This document shows positions 59,341 to 64,000 of a stretch of DNA of 64,000 nt, piece after piece; position 1 is the stretch's first letter, and every line of letters starts with the position of its first letter. This DNA comes from Paracentrotus lividus (taxonomy: Eukaryota > Echinodermata > Echinoidea > Camarodonta > Echinidae). The stretch covers positions 18,520,168 through 18,584,167 of the forward strand of contig CALNVZ010003430.1 of the NCBI GenBank assembly GCA_940671915.1, given 5' to 3'. A program made the position numbers and the translations under genes. The notes below the pieces were generated by a model, which was not told where the DNA came from, did not search any database, and saw only the letters and a list, made by a program, of their open reading frames with translations.

Positions 59341-59375
59341 TTCGGCTAATTTGCCTTCATCAGGATTTCTGAAGA
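59341..59375 (-). ncRNA. Hammerhead-like hairpin core (tentative)
   Basis: The minus strand reads CTGATGA, A, GGC-AAATTA-GCC, GAAA, GCTCG, which contains both conserved hammerhead core boxes around a 3-bp stem II. The extra A before stem II and the lack of an obvious stem I make catalytic activity doubtful. CGAAAGCTCG is also present in the arms of the Penelope-like insertion in intron 5, so this may be a remnant of that class. Confidence 0.25.
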
Positions 59376-59516
59376 GAAAATTATAACAAACAAGAACAAA
59401 AACCATAATAAATAAAAGTAAATCATAAAAACAAAATCAGGCACCAACATCATATCTTATATAATGTACAAACAAAGTAAAGGAAATAAATAATATGTAC
59501 AAATGTTTGTTTACCT

Positions 59517-59723
59517 TAAGGGCCTGTCCCACAGGCGGCGATCGTTGTGGCGACAACCTAATAATTTCATAATTATAAGGAGTTCGTTTTTAAAAAGGTG
59601 ATTATAAACCTGCATACGACTCTATCTAAGCTAGGCTACAACAACAACTTGCTACCACACTCACAACAGCAAGATCGCCAGTTGTCGCAACAACGATCGC
59701 CTCCAGTGGGACAGCCCCTTTAG
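59517..59723. mobile_element. ~205-bp hairpin MITE
   Basis: GGCCTGTCCCACAGGCGGCG then ATCGTTGTGGCGACAAC at the left; GTTGTCGCAACAACGAT then CGCCTCCAGTGGGACAGCCC at the right. Confidence 0.8.
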
Positions 59724-60229
59724 GATGTGTGTTACTTGTTTGTATGTGTTTATTCTGTGGTATTGGAATATAGAGGGCGTGTAATCAAGTGTGAACAATA
59801 AGAACGAGTCTTTATAATGTGTGCCCTACCTCCCATAATTCAGTAGCGGATGAAGAATTTCATGACGGGGGGGGGGGGGGTGCAAAATTGGAATTTCAGA
59901 TTTCCCGTCACACCAGGAGATCAAAAAGGTACATCAAAATTTCCTCACGTCGGAATGATGCATTCTGGGTAAGGAAATATGAACAATTCATGACTTGAAT
60001 TTATCAGGACGTGAAATTATTTGATTTTTTTTAATATAAATTTTCTTGTCGGAATTGTTCTAAGAACTTGCACCTCAACGTATTCATTATGTGGATATGG
60101 AGTAGCCCCATCTTTGTTTAAAATTTACACTGCGGTGCAGTGCACAATATTACTTCTGATTTTTATTTTAAAGTGAGGTTTATATAATCTAATTAATATA
60201 AGAAATAGGGTAAATAAAATGTATTTTAA
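59551..60229. repeat. Segment repeated at the end of the window (source copy)
   Basis: This stretch is colinear with 63260-64000 throughout. It includes the right part of the MITE above, TAGAGGGCGTGTAATCAAGTG, a poly-G run at 59869 and the AT-rich tail. Confidence 0.85.
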
Positions 60230-60687
60230 ATCAAAATATTGACTTTGACAGGAAAGATGGAAGGAAAGAGAGCAAGATGAAGACAGAGAATGACGTATCT
60301 CTGCAGATTAACCGAATGAAGTTGGAAGTCAACTCTAGAACTTGTAAAATACTCACCAAACGCATAAAATGTCAAATTTAGGTAACGGCACTAGAAGAAG
60401 TTTAAATTACTTTCCCCCTCCAAATTATCCAGCACGACGCTGGTCTTAGTGGAGTGTGTCAATAGTTAGTATTTGACACTATAATAACAAAGATTTTATT
60501 TCATATTGTTCAAAATACGAAAGAGAAATAAGCCCAATCTGATAAAATTATTGACGTCTAGGTAACCCGAATTTTATTTTGCAAATTATTGGTTTATATT
60601 ACTGTACCTATTTTACCATATTTTTCGACTAGAAAGAGTCGTCGATCGTGGACTTCCCGAAGCCGAAAGTGACCGGCTATTATAATC

Positions 60688-61178
60688 GGTTTATATCCAC
60701 TTGGTCTAGCAGCAGATGGTCCAATTCTCTGGCTGTCTAATAGACCTACTACATGGGCAAACCCCATTTGATCTACTGACAATTTGGTCTATTTATAATT
60801 GGCATAATACATACATGGTCTAATTCTCACTTGGTCAAATGACCACTTGGTCAAATGACCACTTGGTCTAAATATTGTCACTTTGTCTTATAGCCAAATT
60901 GTCTTATAGACTTTTCGTCTAATTACAAAATGAACTTGGTCTATTACCAGTTTGTTACAGGAATTGACCTAGTGGTATTTAGACCAAGTGGACATTAAAC
61001 TAAATGTACATGACGAAATGGGAATTAAACAAAACGATGAATAGGTGAAGAGGCAATTAGACCAAAGGGCAATTGGACGAACTGGTTGTAAACGAAATGG
61101 AATTGAACCATGTGGGATGAGACCAGAAGGGCATTAGTCAAAGTGGGTTTAGACCAATTTTGCAATTAACCGAATAAT
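60688..61178. mobile_element. TU-like foldback element built of ~16-bp units, copy 2 (reverse orientation)
   Basis: The start GGTTTATATCCACTTGGTCT is the inverse of the end of copy 1. Two exact GGTCAAATGACCACTT units lie at about 60834-60865, the centre is GTTACAGGAATTGACC, and the end GTGGGTTTAGACCAAT matches the inverse of the copy 1 start. Confidence 0.75.
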
Positions 61179-61665
61179 CTGAAGAACTTGAAGAGCACCA
61201 CTATACCACGAACTAACCAATCACTCGCGTGCTCTTCCCTTTTAATCAAAACTTTATTAATTTTCTCCTCGCCATTTTAGTGGCACAAGCATTGGGATTG
61301 ATCTTCTGATACGACGCAGAGTGAATAGCGCCATCCAACGCCAAACCACAACCAACCACCTCGCAGTGAGTCGCTTAGTTTCAAAAGTATTTACAAAAAA
61401 AAAGATACAGACAATTCTTATGATTAAAAAAGGCTCGATATAGTAACAAAATTCATTACTATTGATTTAGTAATTATAATTTAAAATCGATTAGTGGTTT
61501 GGTTTGAATATTGTCTTGATTGTAATTTGGAAATATCATTAAGTTTTTTTTTTCACCAACTGCAATTATAAATCAGCATTCCTTCTTTTGTATAATTGTT
61601 TTTTTTTTCCATCTATTTTACTTTCTTAATTAAAAAAAAAAAAATATCTTTCTCTCTACTGCTGG

Positions 61666-61670
<5 letters not shown>

Positions 61671-61699
<29 letters not shown>
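61671..61699. repeat. Poly-A tract
   Basis: A run of about 29 bases. Confidence 0.9.
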
Positions 61700-61701
<2 letters not shown>

Positions 61702-61982
61702 TTAAAAGTATCATACCAGTTGGCTGATGATTTCTTTTCAAATCTTGTTACTACGAGAGCAACCTGTTCATTGTTAACGAATTACATTTTTTTTGTCTTT
61801 TTTTTTCTGGGGGGGGGGTTGTATTACAATATAATTGCACTTTTCATGATAAGAGTACGGATGCCACAATCAAATGAAAATTCCAGACCGACTTTTTTTG
61901 ATGGGGGTAGGGGAGTGGGGGCTGAAAAAGGCTGCATAACAAAGATTTTGGATGGGTAAGAACATGGGATAGAACTCAGATA

Positions 61983-62495
61983 TTAAAGGGGAAGTTTACC
62001 CTGGAATTTTAATAGTTTTAAAAAATGCAGAAAAATAAAAGAAAAATATGAGTGAAAGTTTGAAGAAAATTGACCTCAAAATAGCGAAGTTATGAATATT
62101 TAAAGTTTTGATTCTGTGAGGTCACGTGCGAGCAGCTCTCCTATGTGTTGTGTATGAAAATTCCATAAATATGTCTTTTTTTAATGGTTCTTGATAAGGG
62201 AATGGGTCAATTTGATAGATGCATGTATATGAACATAGGTTTGATGATATATCGACCGCACAGGTGAAATAACTAATAATCTTCTGAAAAAATGGCACTT
62301 TATGGAATTTACATTACATAACACATAGGAGAGCAGCTCGCACGTGACGTCACAAAATCAAAACTTTAAATATTTATAACTTCGTTATTTTGAGGTCAAT
62401 TTTCTTCAAACTTTCACTTCAAACTTTCATATTTTTCATTTATTTTTCTGCATTTTCCAAAACCAAATTAAACCCAGGGTGAACTTCCCCTTTAA
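61983..62495. mobile_element. TTAA-flanked long-TIR foldback element, subfamily A, copy 2
   Basis: TTAAAGGGGAAGTTTACCC at the left, GGTGAACTTCCCCTTTAA at the right. The arms and interior closely match 7547-8050, including CGCACGTGACGTCACA and the ATGGGTCAATTTGATA block. The interior is in reverse orientation relative to copy 1. Confidence 0.85.
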
Positions 62496-62599
62496 GGGAG
62501 TGAGGTGTGTTAAATAGGAATTTTATAAAGGAATGAGAGAATGGATATTCAGACAGGTCGTGTTGGAATGAATGAAAAGAAAACTCGGTTATTATTTTG

Positions 62600-62760
62600 A
62601 TGGATACGATTGTCTCTCATTCTCTCTCTGTCTATCCTCCTCTATATTTGTTTGATGCCTCCGTCTCTCTTTCTCTCTCACCCTCTCTCTCTCTCTCTCT
62701 TTCTCTCTCACCCCGTCTCTCTCTCTCTCTCTCCGCCCCCCCCCCCCCTCTATCTCCCTG

Positions 62761-62805
<45 letters not shown>

Positions 62806-62840
62806 TTGTCTCTCTCTGTCTCTCTATCTTTCACATACTC
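62600..62840. repeat. CT-rich low-complexity tract
   Basis: (CT)n and CTGT-rich sequence with a poly-C run at 62735-62748. The long Ser/Leu and Arg/Glu frames are artefacts. Confidence 0.85.
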
Positions 62841-63259
62841 CTTCTCTTTGTCGTTTCTTTCCATCTCAAAAAGTATATAATACTCTTACACATAGTTTTT
62901 ACTCCTTTCATATATCGTCATTAATTTATTGAATTGAAATGGAACTGAACATCTCAAAATAAATACAACGATGTTTCCCTGAAATCTTGATGAGTACTAA
63001 TTTATTGCCCTTTGATCTTTGGCGGATCAAAAGATCGCTTCTAACATGAAAATAAATAGAATTAATAAACAAAATGTAACAGATGTTGATAAATTTTTTT
63101 CCGATGGTGCTTGTGAATGCCTCTTCTTTTTTAATCAGCCTGGGCGAAACAAACTCCGCCCCTTCACCCATTGGCTTATGCTAAAGTGTTGCGTTGTGGC
63201 GCGGCGCGGCGCGTTAAAAAATGGAAATAATCGACGAAAAAAAAACAAGGTGTCTTCAA

Positions 63260-64000
63260 CGAGACAACCTTAATAATTTCATACACTATTAAGGAGAGTT
63301 CGTTTTTTAAAAAGGTGAGTTCAAACCTGCATACGACTTCTATCTAAGGCTAGGGACTACAAACAACAACTTGCTACCACACTCAAACAGCAAGATCGCC
63401 AGTCTTCGCAACAAACGATCGCTTCCAGTCGGACCAGCACCTTTAGGAGTGCGTTACTTGTTTGTATGTGTTTATTCTGTGGTTCTGGCAATATAGAGGG
63501 CGTGTAATCAAGTGTGAACAATCAAAGAACGAGTCTTTATAATGTGTGCCCTACCTCCCAGTAATTCAGTAGCGGCATGAAGAACTTTCCATGACGCGGG
63601 GCGGGGGGGGGTGCCAAAATTGGAATTTTTCAGATTTCCGCGTCACCAGCAGTGAGATCGGGGAGAAAGGTATCATTCAAAATTTTCCTCACGTCGCGAA
63701 TGATGCCATTCTGGGTTAATGGAAATATGAACAATTTCATGACTTGAATTTATCAGGAAACGTGAAATTATTTAGATTTTTTTTAATATAAATTTGTCTA
63801 TGTCGGAATTGTTTCTAAGAACTTGCACCTCAACGTTATTATTATGTGATATGGAGTAGGCCCCGATCTTTTTGTTTAAATTTACACTTGCGGTTGCAGT
63901 GCACAATTATTTACTTCTTGATTTTTTATTTTAAAGTGCAGGGTTTTATATAAAATCTAATTTATATAAGATTAATAGGCGTAAATAAAATGTATTTTAA
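63260..64000. repeat. Insertion-rich second copy of 59551-60229, possibly unpolished assembly
   Basis: Same order as 59551-60229 but 741 against 679 bases. Most differences are scattered single-base insertions (for example ATCTAAGGCTAGGGACTAC against ATCTAAGCTAGGCTAC). This pattern looks more like uncorrected long-read sequence than evolutionary divergence. Confidence 0.75.

Overview
The window is AT-rich, intron-rich animal DNA packed with short inverted-repeat transposons, retroelement fragments and simple repeats. Two genes are recognisable, both on the + strand. The first is an orthologue of vertebrate FOXRED2, an ER-lumen FAD oxidoreductase, with nine coding exons at 3271-20736. The second is a Polycomb-class chromobox gene (Cbx2/4/6/7/8 type) with five coding exons at 38588-46155. 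FOXRED2, a single deuterostome-style Pc gene, foldback elements resembling the sea-urchin TU family, and a Penelope-like retroelement together suggest an invertebrate deuterostome, most likely an echinoderm such as a sea urchin. That assignment is inference.

Layout. 1-3270: a small non-LTR reverse-transcriptase fragment, a degenerate CAAT/CAGT repeat field, and the upstream region of FOXRED2. 3271-20736: FOXRED2. Its introns hold a 2.1-kb terminal-inverted-repeat element, a double hairpin MITE, a TTAA-flanked foldback, a GAT microsatellite followed by a decayed copy of part of exon 2, CR1-like fragments, a Penelope-like insertion with a 13-bp target duplication, and four decayed tandem copies of the 3' part of exon 8. 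20737-38587: no gene seen. This stretch holds TU-like, minisatellite-based, TA-flanked and TTAA-flanked elements, some nested. 38588-46155: Cbx, with the chromodomain on exons 1-3 and a large last exon carrying basic and acidic tracts and the Pc box. 46156-64000: no gene seen. It contains a Tc1-like element, non-LTR fragments (one interrupted by a 190-bp palindrome), a B-box-containing palindrome, second copies of several element families, and a terminal segment that looks like an error-rich second copy of 59551-60229.

The two genes do not share a pathway: one acts in ER quality control, the other in chromatin silencing. Their adjacency matters because human FOXRED2 and CBX6/CBX7 also lie close together on chromosome 22q12-q13. 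Splicing supports both models. The nine FOXRED2 exons sum to 1890 nt (629 codons plus stop) and the five Cbx exons to 1368 nt (455 codons plus stop), all joined at GT/AG sites in compatible phase. Most other open frames are products of simple repeats or transposon remnants.
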